A DNA stretch of 64,000 nt from CAVUMR01 sp963742715. Lineage in GTDB: Bacteria > Actinomycetota > Actinomycetes > Mycobacteriales > Micromonosporaceae. The notes beneath the pieces are model-generated. The model was not told where the DNA came from. It saw only the letters and a program-made list of their open reading frames with translations, and made no database searches. Below are positions 38,537 to 46,922 of this stretch, piece by piece. The translations under genes were made by a program, and so were the position numbers. How positions within the stretch are numbered: position 1 is the stretch's first letter; each line of letters starts with the position of its first letter. The stretch is taken from assembly GCA_963742715.1 (NCBI GenBank), contig CAVUMR010000002.1, forward strand, positions 868,001-932,000, written 5' to 3'.

Positions 38537-41500
38537 GTGACCGCCGCGCGACCCACCAGTGCCACCGCCCGGCTGGCCCGGTACGGCTTCACCGATCCCG
38601 GTCGGGCCGCCCAACTGGTCGGCGCGGACGGACTCAACCTGTGGAACCACGACACGCAGCAGCCGCTGGATGACGGTGCCGCGGTGGTGTTCACCGCGCT
38701 GGCCGGGGCCGCCGACCCGGACCTCGCACTGCGTCAGCTGCATCGCCTGGTGGAGGCTGCCGAGCATGCCGGCGACACCGGTGTGCTGGCTGAGATCGAG
38801 GCAGACGAGCGGTACCGGCTGCGGCTGACCCGGCTGCTCGGCGCCTCGGTGGCGCTCGGCGACCACCTGGTCGCCTGTCCCGCCGACCGCCAGGTGCTCG
38901 CGGATCCACTCGCCGCCCAGGACCTGTTCGGCCCTGACGAGCTTTCCCCCGGCGAGCCGACTGCCGGCGGTGGTACCGGACCCGACGCGGTCGCGGCGCT
39001 GCGCCGGGCGTACCGCCGCCGGCTGCTGGCCGTGGCCGGCGCCGACCTCGCCGACGGCTGGGACATCGAGGCGGTGGCCGCGGAGCTGGCCCGGCTGGCC
39101 GACGCGACGCTGGCCGCCGCCCTCGCCATCGCGACCGCGGAGCTGCCGGCGGGAGCGGCACCGGCCCGGCTGGCGGTGATCGCGATGGGCAAGTGCGGTG
39201 GCCGTGAGCTCAACTACGTCAGCGACGTGGACGTGCTGTTCGTGGCCGCACCAGGCGCGCGGACCGACGACGCGGAGGTACCGGCCGACGGGGCGCTGGC
39301 CACCGCCACCACGCTCGCCCGCCGGCTGATGGACGTGTGCCGGCAGGTGGCCTGGCCGGTCGACGCCGCACTGCGGCCGGAAGGCCGGGACGGTCCGCTC
39401 GTGCGTACCGTCCCCAGCTATCTCGCCTACTACCGCAAGTGGGCCCGCACCTGGGAGTTCCAGGCGCTGCTCAAAGCCCGTCCGGCGGCCGGCGACGCGG
39501 GGTTGGCGGCAGACTGGTTCGCTGAGGTCGGACCCCTCGTCTGGCACGCGGCCGAACGGCCGGAGGCGGTCGAGGACGTACGCGCGATGCGTCGCCGCAC
39601 CACCGAGCTGCTCTCCGCCCGGGACGCCGAACGGGAGATCAAGCTCGCCCCGGGCGGGCTGCGCGACGTCGAGTTCGCGGTACAGCTGCTGCAGCTCGTA
39701 CACGGGCGGGCGGACGAGTCGCTGCGCGGCGGCAACACCCTGGCGGCGCTGCGGGCCCTCACCGCCGGCGGGTACGTGGGCAGAGCCGACGGCCAGGCAC
39801 TCGACCGGGCGTACCGGTACCTGCGCTCGGTGGAGCACCGGTTGCAACTGCAGCGGCTGCGTCGTACCCACCGGATCCCGGACGATCCCGCGGCGCTGCG
39901 CTGGCTGGCGCAGATCCTCGGGTACCGGCCGGACAACCGGCGGGACGCGGCCGAAGCGTTTCTTGCCGAGTGGACCCGGTGCGCCCGGGAGGTGCGCCGG
40001 CTGCACACGAAGCTGCTGTACCGTCCGCTGCTCGAAGCGGTCGCGAAGGTACCGACCGACGACCTGCGACTGACCCCGCAGGCGGCCCGGCGGCGACTGG
40101 AGGTGCTCGGCTTCGCCGATCCGGCCGGCGCGCTGCGGCATCTGGAGGCGCTCACCGGTGGGGTGTCCCGGGCAGCCGCGATCCAGCACACGCTGCTGCC
40201 GGTGATGCTGTCCGAGTTCGCCGACGCGGCCGAACCCGATCGCGGCCTGCTCGCCTACCGGCAGGTGTCCGGGCGGCTCGGTCGTACCCCGTGGTACCTG
40301 CGGCTGCTGCGGGACGAAGGGCCGGTCGCGCTGCGCCTGGCGCGGCTGCTCGGCACCAGCCGGTACGTCTCCGACCTGCTCGTCCGGGACCCGGAGGCGC
40401 TGCGGCTGCTGGCGTCCGACGAGGAGTTGGCGCCACGGCCGCGGCAGGTGCTGGTGGACTCGATGGCCGCCACCGCAGGCCGGTACGACGATCCGGCCGA
40501 GGCGATCCGGGCGATCCGCGCGTTGCGCCGCCGGGAACTGTTCCGGATCGCCTGCGCGGACCTGCTCGGGCTGGCCGACTGCGACACGGTTGGGCAGGCC
40601 CTGACCGACGTCACCGACGCGGTACTGGGCGCCGCGCTGGCGTCCGCGTGTGCCGCGGTCGGGCGGGACGGCCCACTCCCGGTACGGCTGGCGATCATCG
40701 GGATGGGGCGCCTGGGCGGTGCCGAGCTGGCGTACTCGTCCGACGCCGACGTGCTGTTCGTGTACGAGCCGCTCCGGTCCCCGTCGGACGGGCCGGTACC
40801 GGCCCGCGCCCGCCGTACCGGCGACAGGGCTACGGCCGGGGACGAGCCGACCGGCGACGGTGAGACGGCAGGCGGGACCGACGCGGAGGCGCAGGCCGCG
40901 GCGCGGGTGGCCGAGGGGGTACGCCGGCTGCTCGCCGAACCGGCCCCGGATCCGCCCCTGGTCATCGATCCCGCGCTGCGCCCGGAGGGCCGGCAGGGTC
41001 CACTCGCGCGCAGCCTGTCCGCGTACCGGACGTACTACGCGCGCTGGTCCCGGGTGTGGGAGGCGCAGGCGCTGCTGCGGGCCCGGTTCGTCGCCGGCGA
41101 CGCCGACCTGGGGGCGAGGTTCGGAGCGCTCGCCGATCCCATCCGGTACCCGCTCGGCGGGCTGACCCCGCCGCAGGTCACCGAGATCCGGCGGGTGAAG
41201 GCGCGGGTGGACAGCGAACGGCTGCCCCGGGGCGCGGATCCGGCCACCCACACGAAGCTCGGCCGGGGCGGGCTGGCCGACGTGGAGTGGACGGTCCAGT
41301 TGCTGCAACTCAGGTACGGGCACGCGACACCGGCTCTGCGCACCCCGCGTACTCTCGATGCGCTGGACGCCGCGCGTGCCGCCGGGTTGCTCGATCCGGC
41401 CGATGCCGCGGCTCTGGCCAATGCCTGGCTGCTGACCACCCGGGTACGGAATGCGATCATGCTGGTCCGCGGCCGTCCGTCGGATCAGTTGCCCAGGCGC

Positions 41501-41635
41501 GGGCCGGAGCTCGCCGGTGTGGTCCGCGCGCTCGGGTACGGCGGCCGGCGGGGGGATCCGGGGGAGTTCCTCGATGAATACCTCCGTACCGCCCGCAGGG
41601 CACGGCAGGTAGTGGAGAGGGTGTTCGATGCCTGA
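38537..41635 (+). CDS. glnE: Bifunctional glutamine synthetase adenylyltransferase/deadenylase
   Basis: GlnE adds and removes AMP on GlnA according to nitrogen status. The 1032-residue protein has two nucleotidyltransferase domains. The N-terminal deadenylase has GGRELNYVSDVDVLFVA (about residue 220) and the C-terminal adenylylase has GGAELAYSSDADVLFVYEP (about 730). Each is followed by a helical GlnD-type linker. A Thr/Gly/Asp-rich low-complexity insert of about 45 residues follows the second motif. GTG 38537 gives the usual start. The target GlnA (46923-48353) keeps the modified tyrosine. The stop overlaps the next gene by 8 bases. Confidence 0.96.
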   Translation: MTAARPTSATARLARYGFTDPGRAAQLVGADGLNLWNHDTQQPLDDGAAVVFTALAGAADPDLALRQLHRLVEAAEHAGDTGVLAEIEADERYRLRLTRLLGASVALGDHLVACPADRQVLADPLAAQDLFGPDELSPGEPTAGGGTGPDAVAALRRAYRRRLLAVAGADLADGWDIEAVAAELARLADATLAAALAIATAELPAGAAPARLAVIAMGKCGGRELNYVSDVDVLFVAAPGARTDDAEVPADGALATATTLARRLMDVCRQVAWPVDAALRPEGRDGPLVRTVPSYLAYYRKWARTWEFQALLKARPAAGDAGLAADWFAEVGPLVWHAAERPEAVEDVRAMRRRTTELLSARDAEREIKLAPGGLRDVEFAVQLLQLVHGRADESLRGGNTLAALRALTAGGYVGRADGQALDRAYRYLRSVEHRLQLQRLRRTHRIPDDPAALRWLAQILGYRPDNRRDAAEAFLAEWTRCAREVRRLHTKLLYRPLLEAVAKVPTDDLRLTPQAARRRLEVLGFADPAGALRHLEALTGGVSRAAAIQHTLLPVMLSEFADAAEPDRGLLAYRQVSGRLGRTPWYLRLLRDEGPVALRLARLLGTSRYVSDLLVRDPEALRLLASDEELAPRPRQVLVDSMAATAGRYDDPAEAIRAIRALRRRELFRIACADLLGLADCDTVGQALTDVTDAVLGAALASACAAVGRDGPLPVRLAIIGMGRLGGAELAYSSDADVLFVYEPLRSPSDGPVPARARRTGDRATAGDEPTGDGETAGGTDAEAQAAARVAEGVRRLLAEPAPDPPLVIDPALRPEGRQGPLARSLSAYRTYYARWSRVWEAQALLRARFVAGDADLGARFGALADPIRYPLGGLTPPQVTEIRRVKARVDSERLPRGADPATHTKLGRGGLADVEWTVQLLQLRYGHATPALRTPRTLDALDAARAAGLLDPADAAALANAWLLTTRVRNAIMLVRGRPSDQLPRRGPELAGVVRALGYGGRRGDPGEFLDEYLRTARRARQVVERVFDA

Positions 41636-43640
41636 CGCGACGACCGACCGCGGTCCGGTCGACGCCGCGCCGGCCAGCGTCAGCGGGGACCAGCGGACCG
41701 GTCACGCGGCCGCGGACGATCCGTCCGCCGGCAACGGCCAGCCGGTCGCGGTGGACGCGACCCAGCCGTTCGACGCGCTCGCCGACAACACCGGGGAGCA
41801 CCCGCCGACCGGTGGGGCGCCCGCCGCGGTACCGGCCGCGATCGAGGTGGCCGACCTGGTCGTCGCCGAGCAGGCGGCCGCCGAGGAGGTGGCCGGCCGG
41901 GCCGGACCCACGGTCGACCCGAACCCGACCGGGCTGCTGCCCCGGGTGGTGGAGCCGTCCGAGTGGTGGGTGGACCTGGTCGACCGGTGCCTGCCACCGC
42001 GGTACCGGCTGCCGGTTCTGGTCACCACCGCGGTCTCGCTGGTACTCACCGTCGGCTTCCTGTTCATGCCGCTGGCCGGTACCGACCTGTCCGCCCAGGT
42101 GGCCCGCGGGCACTTCTTCGAGACGTACGGCCTGGACACGGTCGACTTCCGTTGGTACGGCGGGGTGTACCCGTTCGGGTACAGCGTGTTCACCGGTCCG
42201 CTGAACGCCGCGATCGGCGCGCGCGGCGTCGGCGCGGTGTCCTGTGTCCTGGCCGCGATCGCGTTCGCCTGGCTGCTCGCCCGGTACCGGGTGCGCCGCC
42301 CCACGCTGGGCGGCGTGCTGGCCGCCATGGTCGGCGTGTTCAACCTGGTGAGCGGGCGTACCACCTTCGCGGTCGGCGTCGCCATCGCACTGTTCGCACT
42401 GGTCGCGGTGGCGTTGCCGGGGGTACGCCGGCGCTGGCGCGCGATCGCCGGCGGCGTCCTCGCCCTGCTGTCGGTGGGCGGCAGCCCGATCGCCGGCCTG
42501 TTCGTCGGGCTGGCCGGCGGAGCGCTGATCCTGGCCGGCCTGCTGCCGCCGGCCGGCGGGCACGGGCCGCGCTGGCGCGGCGCGCTGTGGCCGACCGTAC
42601 GCGGAATGCTCGGCGGGTACTGGCTGGAGGGGTTCGCGCTCAGCCTGGGCGCGCTGATCGGGGTGTCGCTGCCCGCGCTGATGTTCTCCGACGGTGGCGT
42701 ACAACCGTTCACCAGCGACTCGATGAAGGTGTTCGTCGCGGTCGGGGTGGCGTCGTTCTTCCTGCTGCCCAAGCGGTACCGGGCACTGCGGGTCGGCGCG
42801 CTGCTGACCGTGCTGCTCATCCTGTCCGCGTTCTACCTGCCCAGCCCGATCGGTTCGAACGTGACCCGGCTGCCGATGCTGTACTCGGCACCGCTGGTCG
42901 CCGCGGTCACCATGGTGGACCGGCGGCTGCTGGTCGGCGCGATCGTGGCGTTGGTGTGGTGGCAGCCGCCGCTGGTGACCGGAGACCTCGGCAACGCCGG
43001 CGACCGGGCCGCGCAGCGCGCGTTCTACCAGCCGCTCATCGACGAGTTGGGCAAGCGCAAGCCGATCGGCCGGATCGAGGTCGTACCGCTGTACGACCAC
43101 TGGGAGTCCACCTATGTGGCCGAGGCGGTACCGCTCGCCCGCGGCTGGGAGCGCCAGGTCGACGTGGACCGCAACGGCCTGTTCTACAGCGCGCTCACCC
43201 CGCAGTCGTACCTGAGCTGGCTGTACGAGAACGCGGTCAGCTATGTCGCGCTACCCACCTCGACCCGGCTGGACCGGTTCGCGGTCGAGGAACAGGCGCT
43301 GATCGAGGCTGGCCTGTCCTACCTGCGACCGACCTGGCAGAACCCGGACTGGACGCTCTACCAGGTGATCGGCGCGATCCCGCTGGTGGCGAACCCGGGC
43401 GTGCTGGTGGACTCCGGCCCGACCGGGGTCACCTTCGACATGCCCCGGCGCGGCCAGTTGACCGTACGGGTGCGCTGGTCACGCTGGCTCACCCTGTCCG
43501 GGCCCACCCTGTCCGGCAAGGACGACGAGAGCGCCTGCTTCCATCGGGACGCCGGCCGCTGGACGCACGTAGTCATTCGGGAGCCCGGCCGGTACACCAT
43601 CTCCAGTGGTTGGCACCTGCGCCAGCTCCACCACTGCTGA
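41628..43640 (+). CDS. Polytopic membrane protein of unknown function
   Basis: This 670-residue protein has an N-terminal disordered cytoplasmic segment (about 120 residues, Ala/Pro/Asp-rich). It is followed by about ten membrane helices between residues 130 and 440 and a C-terminal soluble domain of about 210 residues (RIEVVPLYDHWESTYVAEAVPLARGWERQ). The layout recalls large membrane glycosyltransferases or dolichyl-mannosyl-type enzymes, but I find no diagnostic motif. The start codon lies inside the end of glnE (8-base overlap), so the two are translationally linked. A link to nitrogen control is only inferred. Confidence 0.7.
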   Translation: MPDATTDRGPVDAAPASVSGDQRTGHAAADDPSAGNGQPVAVDATQPFDALADNTGEHPPTGGAPAAVPAAIEVADLVVAEQAAAEEVAGRAGPTVDPNPTGLLPRVVEPSEWWVDLVDRCLPPRYRLPVLVTTAVSLVLTVGFLFMPLAGTDLSAQVARGHFFETYGLDTVDFRWYGGVYPFGYSVFTGPLNAAIGARGVGAVSCVLAAIAFAWLLARYRVRRPTLGGVLAAMVGVFNLVSGRTTFAVGVAIALFALVAVALPGVRRRWRAIAGGVLALLSVGGSPIAGLFVGLAGGALILAGLLPPAGGHGPRWRGALWPTVRGMLGGYWLEGFALSLGALIGVSLPALMFSDGGVQPFTSDSMKVFVAVGVASFFLLPKRYRALRVGALLTVLLILSAFYLPSPIGSNVTRLPMLYSAPLVAAVTMVDRRLLVGAIVALVWWQPPLVTGDLGNAGDRAAQRAFYQPLIDELGKRKPIGRIEVVPLYDHWESTYVAEAVPLARGWERQVDVDRNGLFYSALTPQSYLSWLYENAVSYVALPTSTRLDRFAVEEQALIEAGLSYLRPTWQNPDWTLYQVIGAIPLVANPGVLVDSGPTGVTFDMPRRGQLTVRVRWSRWLTLSGPTLSGKDDESACFHRDAGRWTHVVIREPGRYTISSGWHLRQLHHC

Positions 43641-43684
43641 CGCGGGCCTGTTCGCAGCCGGCCACGCCGTCAGCGCGGCAGCGG

Positions 43685-46390
43685 TCAGCTCCGGTCGGGC
43701 GTGAGGGTCAGGGTGTCCGCGGTCTCCCGCTTGACGCTGGCCTCGGCCCAGCGCATCGGCAGGGTCCGGCCGGTACGCCACAGCTCCAACTGGTCGGTGT
43801 AGTGGTCGGAGAACGCGTGACCGGAGTTGCCGGCGAACTGCACCCAGCGGGAGCGGTCGAAGTCACCGAGGTCGACGGTCATCCGCATGGACGGAACCGC
43901 GGTCACCTCGTACCCGGCGCTCGCGTCCCAGCCGGTCGCGTTCACGATGCCGGAGCCGCCGGCCACGCTCACCGGGTCCACATTGAACAGCCACTCGATC
44001 GGGCCGATGCCGGAGGTACCGAACGACTGGTTGCGCAGGGCCAGCTTGTGCAGGTCGCCCCAGCGCCAGTCGCCGGGCTCGTCACCGAGCCGGTCGTACA
44101 ACTCGTCGGCCGCGGCCGTCATGGCGGCCCGCAACTGGTCGTCCCGGGTCTCGTGCCGGCTGGTGTCCTGGTCGTCCCACCAGGGCGAACCGGGGTCGAC
44201 GATGAGCCCGCGCACCACCTCGAACCAGCGCTCGCCACCAGTGGCCTGGTAGTCGGCGGGCAGCTCGTCGAAGGTACCGGCGAGCAGGTGCCGCCACGTC
44301 GCGTTGTAGAACGCGGCCGCGGCCGAGTCGGCGGACTGCTGGTAGTCCCAGTCCCGCAACAGGTTCCGCGCGGTCGCGGCCCGGCCGGTCAGCCGTACCG
44401 CGAGCAGCCGCGACACGATCGTCTCCGCGCTGGTGTTGCGCGCGTCGAACTGCATCGACGTCACGTCGTTCACCGAGATCGGACCGTGGTGACCGGTGAT
44501 CAGGTCGTTGATGCGCTGGCTGCGGTAGCCGTAGGTCCAGTCCCGGGTGAGCAGGTACGGGTAGTCCGGGCCGACCACGGCCTGGTTGGCGGTCACCACG
44601 TACCCGCGGGCCGGGTTGAACTCGGTCGGCATCGCGCTGAACGGCACCGTGCCGGTCCAGTCGTACAACGAGTCCCAGCCGGGCGCCGGCCACCTGCCGT
44701 CGCCCTTGCCGCGGATCGGTACCGTGCCCGGCGCCTGATAGCCGATGTTGCCATCCACGTCGGCGTACACCATGTTCTGCGCCGGTACCGCGAACTTCTC
44801 CGCGGCCGCGCGGAAGTCCGTCCAGTTGGCCGCGGTGTCCAGCTCGAACAGCGCGTCCATGGTGCGACCGGGGTCGAGCGCGGTCCACCGCAGCGCGATC
44901 GCGTAGCCGTCCGGGCCGGCGGTCACGGTCCCGTCCGGGCTGCCCGGGGAGGCGGGGCCGGGCGACTCCGCGGTCGGCGGTTTGCGCCCGATCCGGCGCA
45001 GCTCGGCGGACTGGTCGGACAGCAGCGGCCCGTGTTTCGTCGTCCGGACCGTGATGTGTACGTCGTCGCCGCCGGCCACCCGGATCGTCTCGGCCCGCTC
45101 GGTCAGCGGCAGCCACTTCCCGTCGACGAGGTACCGGTCGCCGTCGACCTGTTCCAGGTACAGGTCGGTGACGTCCGGGTCGAGGTTGGTGAAGCCCCAG
45201 GCGATCCGGGCGTTGTGCCCGATCACCACGCCCGGTACGCCGGAGAAGCTGAACCCCTCCGCGTTGATGTCGCAGGACGTGCTGCCGGGGAGGCAGTGCA
45301 GGCCGATCTGGTACCAGATCGCCGGCAGCGATGGGCTCAGGTGCGGGTCGTTGGCCAGGATCGGCTTGCCGGTGCTGGTGCGGGAGCCCGCGATCACCCA
45401 GGAGTTCGAGCCGATGTCCGGGCTGTTGGCGCCGAGCAGCGGCGGCAGTCGCCGCAGCGCCGCGCCGACCGCCCGCAGCGCCGGCACGGCGTCCGCCGCC
45501 ACGGCCGAGCTCGGGTCCGTGGCCGGGTTCGGCCTCGAGTCCGTGGCCGGAGCCGTGGCCGTGGCCGGTGCCGGCCGCGCACCGGTCGCCGGCTGCTCGC
45601 TCACCGGGCCGCTGGTCACCGGTCCGCCACCGCCAGCTCCGGCCGCCACCGTGTCGGTGCCGGTGAACGTGTCCTTGCTGACCGTGCCGCCGGGCACGAT
45701 CGGGGTGTGCTGGTGTACCGGATACGCCGGGTACAGCTGCTCGACCTGCGCACGGGACAGCCCGCTGCCGAGCAGGATGGCCCGGTCGATCTCGGCGCCC
45801 ATGTTGCCGCGCAGGTCCCACGCCATCGCCTTGAGCCAGGCCACGCTGTCCACCGGATCCCAGGTAGCGATGCGGTAACCGCGGTTGCGCAGCCCCAGCA
45901 CGCCGTACTCCAGGCTCGCCGCCGAGCCGTCGTGGTCACCGAGCCAGGCGTTCACGCCGTCCGCGTACGCCCGCAAGTACCGCTGGGTGTCGGGGGAGAG
46001 CCGCGGGTACTCCTGTTCGGCAACCCGGCGCCAACCCATCGTGCGCAGGTACCGGTCGGTCTCGACCTCACTCGCGCCGAACAGTTCGGACAGCCGGCCC
46101 GACGTGATGTGGCGCCGGAAGTCCATCTCCCAGAACCGGTCCCGGGCGTGCAGATAGCCCTGGGCGCGGAACAGGTCGTCGGTGCTCCGCGCGTACACCT
46201 GCGGAATGCCGTGCGAGTCCCAGCGGACGGTGACCTCGGCACGCAGGCCGGGCAGCCGCTCCTCGCCGGCGTAGTCGGGGAACGAGCGCCGTACGGTCCA
46301 CAGCGTCAGCCCGCCGCCTACCAGCGACAGCACCACGACAAGGATCAGCAGTACCAGCCCGGCACGGAGCAGGATGCGAACGGCCCTCAT
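43685..46390 (-). CDS. Penicillin acylase-family N-terminal nucleophile hydrolase
   Basis: This 901-residue Ntn hydrolase is anchored by one N-terminal helix (ILLRAGLVLLILVVVLSLVGG), so it acts outside the membrane. The alpha chain begins after DSHGIPQVYARSTDDLFRAQGY. The autoproteolytic site and nucleophile are in DIGSNSWVIAGSR, giving Ser328 as the new N-terminus of the beta chain. NDPHLSPSLPAIWYQIGLH follows, as in penicillin G, AHL and cephalosporin acylases. An Ala/Thr/Pro-rich spacer precedes the cleavage site. The natural substrate (penicillins, homoserine lactones, lipopeptides or aculeacin) cannot be told. It is convergent with the glnE-linked membrane gene. Confidence 0.9.
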   Translation of the reverse strand: MRAVRILLRAGLVLLILVVVLSLVGGGLTLWTVRRSFPDYAGEERLPGLRAEVTVRWDSHGIPQVYARSTDDLFRAQGYLHARDRFWEMDFRRHITSGRLSELFGASEVETDRYLRTMGWRRVAEQEYPRLSPDTQRYLRAYADGVNAWLGDHDGSAASLEYGVLGLRNRGYRIATWDPVDSVAWLKAMAWDLRGNMGAEIDRAILLGSGLSRAQVEQLYPAYPVHQHTPIVPGGTVSKDTFTGTDTVAAGAGGGGPVTSGPVSEQPATGARPAPATATAPATDSRPNPATDPSSAVAADAVPALRAVGAALRRLPPLLGANSPDIGSNSWVIAGSRTSTGKPILANDPHLSPSLPAIWYQIGLHCLPGSTSCDINAEGFSFSGVPGVVIGHNARIAWGFTNLDPDVTDLYLEQVDGDRYLVDGKWLPLTERAETIRVAGGDDVHITVRTTKHGPLLSDQSAELRRIGRKPPTAESPGPASPGSPDGTVTAGPDGYAIALRWTALDPGRTMDALFELDTAANWTDFRAAAEKFAVPAQNMVYADVDGNIGYQAPGTVPIRGKGDGRWPAPGWDSLYDWTGTVPFSAMPTEFNPARGYVVTANQAVVGPDYPYLLTRDWTYGYRSQRINDLITGHHGPISVNDVTSMQFDARNTSAETIVSRLLAVRLTGRAATARNLLRDWDYQQSADSAAAAFYNATWRHLLAGTFDELPADYQATGGERWFEVVRGLIVDPGSPWWDDQDTSRHETRDDQLRAAMTAAADELYDRLGDEPGDWRWGDLHKLALRNQSFGTSGIGPIEWLFNVDPVSVAGGSGIVNATGWDASAGYEVTAVPSMRMTVDLGDFDRSRWVQFAGNSGHAFSDHYTDQLELWRTGRTLPMRWAEASVKRETADTLTLTPDRS

Positions 46391-46423
46391 GCCCGGCGAT
46401 CGTACGGGGCCGCGCCCCTTTCG

Positions 46424-46780
46424 CTAATGCCGGTCGTAGTGATGCCGGTCGTGGTGATGATCGTGGCGGTGCCGATCGTCATGGTGCCGGTCGTGATGGT
46501 GCCGGTCATGGTGATGGCGCCGGTGGTGGTCGCGATCGTGGTGGTCGCGATGGTGGTCCCAGTGCTCGTCGCCGTACCGGCCGTCGTGGTGGCGCCGGTC
46601 GTGCCAGCGACGGGGCCGGTGGTGGTCGTGCCGGTGGTGGTCGTCCCGATAGTGCCGGTTGTGCCCGTGGTGGTCGTGCCGATAGTGCCGGTCGTATCCG
46701 TAGTGGTGGTCGTCCCGGCCGTACCAGTGACGGCGGCGAGCGCGAAGGGGGCCGAACAACCAGGCGAGAATGAAGGCCAC
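46424..46780 (-). CDS. Histidine-rich small protein (about 34% His)
   Basis: This protein of about 118 residues begins with a short hydrophobic stretch (AFILAWLFGPLRARRRHW). The rest is built of His, Asp and Arg in HHDRHHDR-like patterns; I count 40 histidines. The start is GTG 46780 with an excellent AGGAGGTGTC ribosome-binding site, which argues that it is real and not a shadow of the Val-rich forward frame. The composition suggests binding or storage of Ni2+, Zn2+, Cu2+ or Co2+, possibly at the membrane. A 13-base palindrome lies 26 bases upstream. I recognise no family. Confidence 0.65.
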   Translation of the reverse strand: MAFILAWLFGPLRARRRHWYGRDDHHYGYDRHYRHDHHGHNRHYRDDHHRHDHHRPRRWHDRRHHDGRYGDEHWDHHRDHHDRDHHRRHHHDRHHHDRHHDDRHRHDHHHDRHHYDRH

Positions 46781-46805
46781 GACACCTCCTGCGTAGTCAA
46801 CGCTT

Positions 46806-46818
46806 CTACTTAAAGTAG
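46806..46818. promoter_or_regulatory. Palindrome CTACTTAAAGTAG upstream of His-rich gene
   Basis: The perfect inverted repeat CTACTT-A-AAGTAG is strikingly AT-rich for this genome. It sits 26-38 bases before the GTG of the His-rich gene, where an operator overlapping the promoter would be. The regulator is unknown. Confidence 0.5.
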
Positions 46819-46872
46819 CGCGGGCCCGGGGCAGAGGCGCGGTTAGCGGGCGGTGCCGCTCGACACACGCGA

Positions 46873-46903
46873 AACGGGCCGCCGGGTAAACCCAGCGGCC
46901 CGC
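46873..46903 (-). terminator. Hairpin terminator after glnA
   Basis: An extended stem, GGGCCGC-C-GGGT with ACCC-A-GCGGCCC around an AA loop, lies about 20 bases past the glnA stop. Confidence 0.7.
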
Positions 46904-46922
46904 CGTGCGGCAGCGAACGCGA

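Noticed and set aside
46430..46800. Valine-rich forward frame opposite the His-rich gene
   Set aside because: It is part of an endless shadow frame with no ribosome-binding site near it, whereas the reverse frame has AGGAGG and a short defined length.
41963..46813. Forward frame of 1616 codons spanning the penicillin acylase region
   Set aside because: It is antisense to the well-supported acylase and the His-rich gene. Its sequence is Arg/Gly/Ala/Val low complexity typical of a GC-rich shadow, with no motif.
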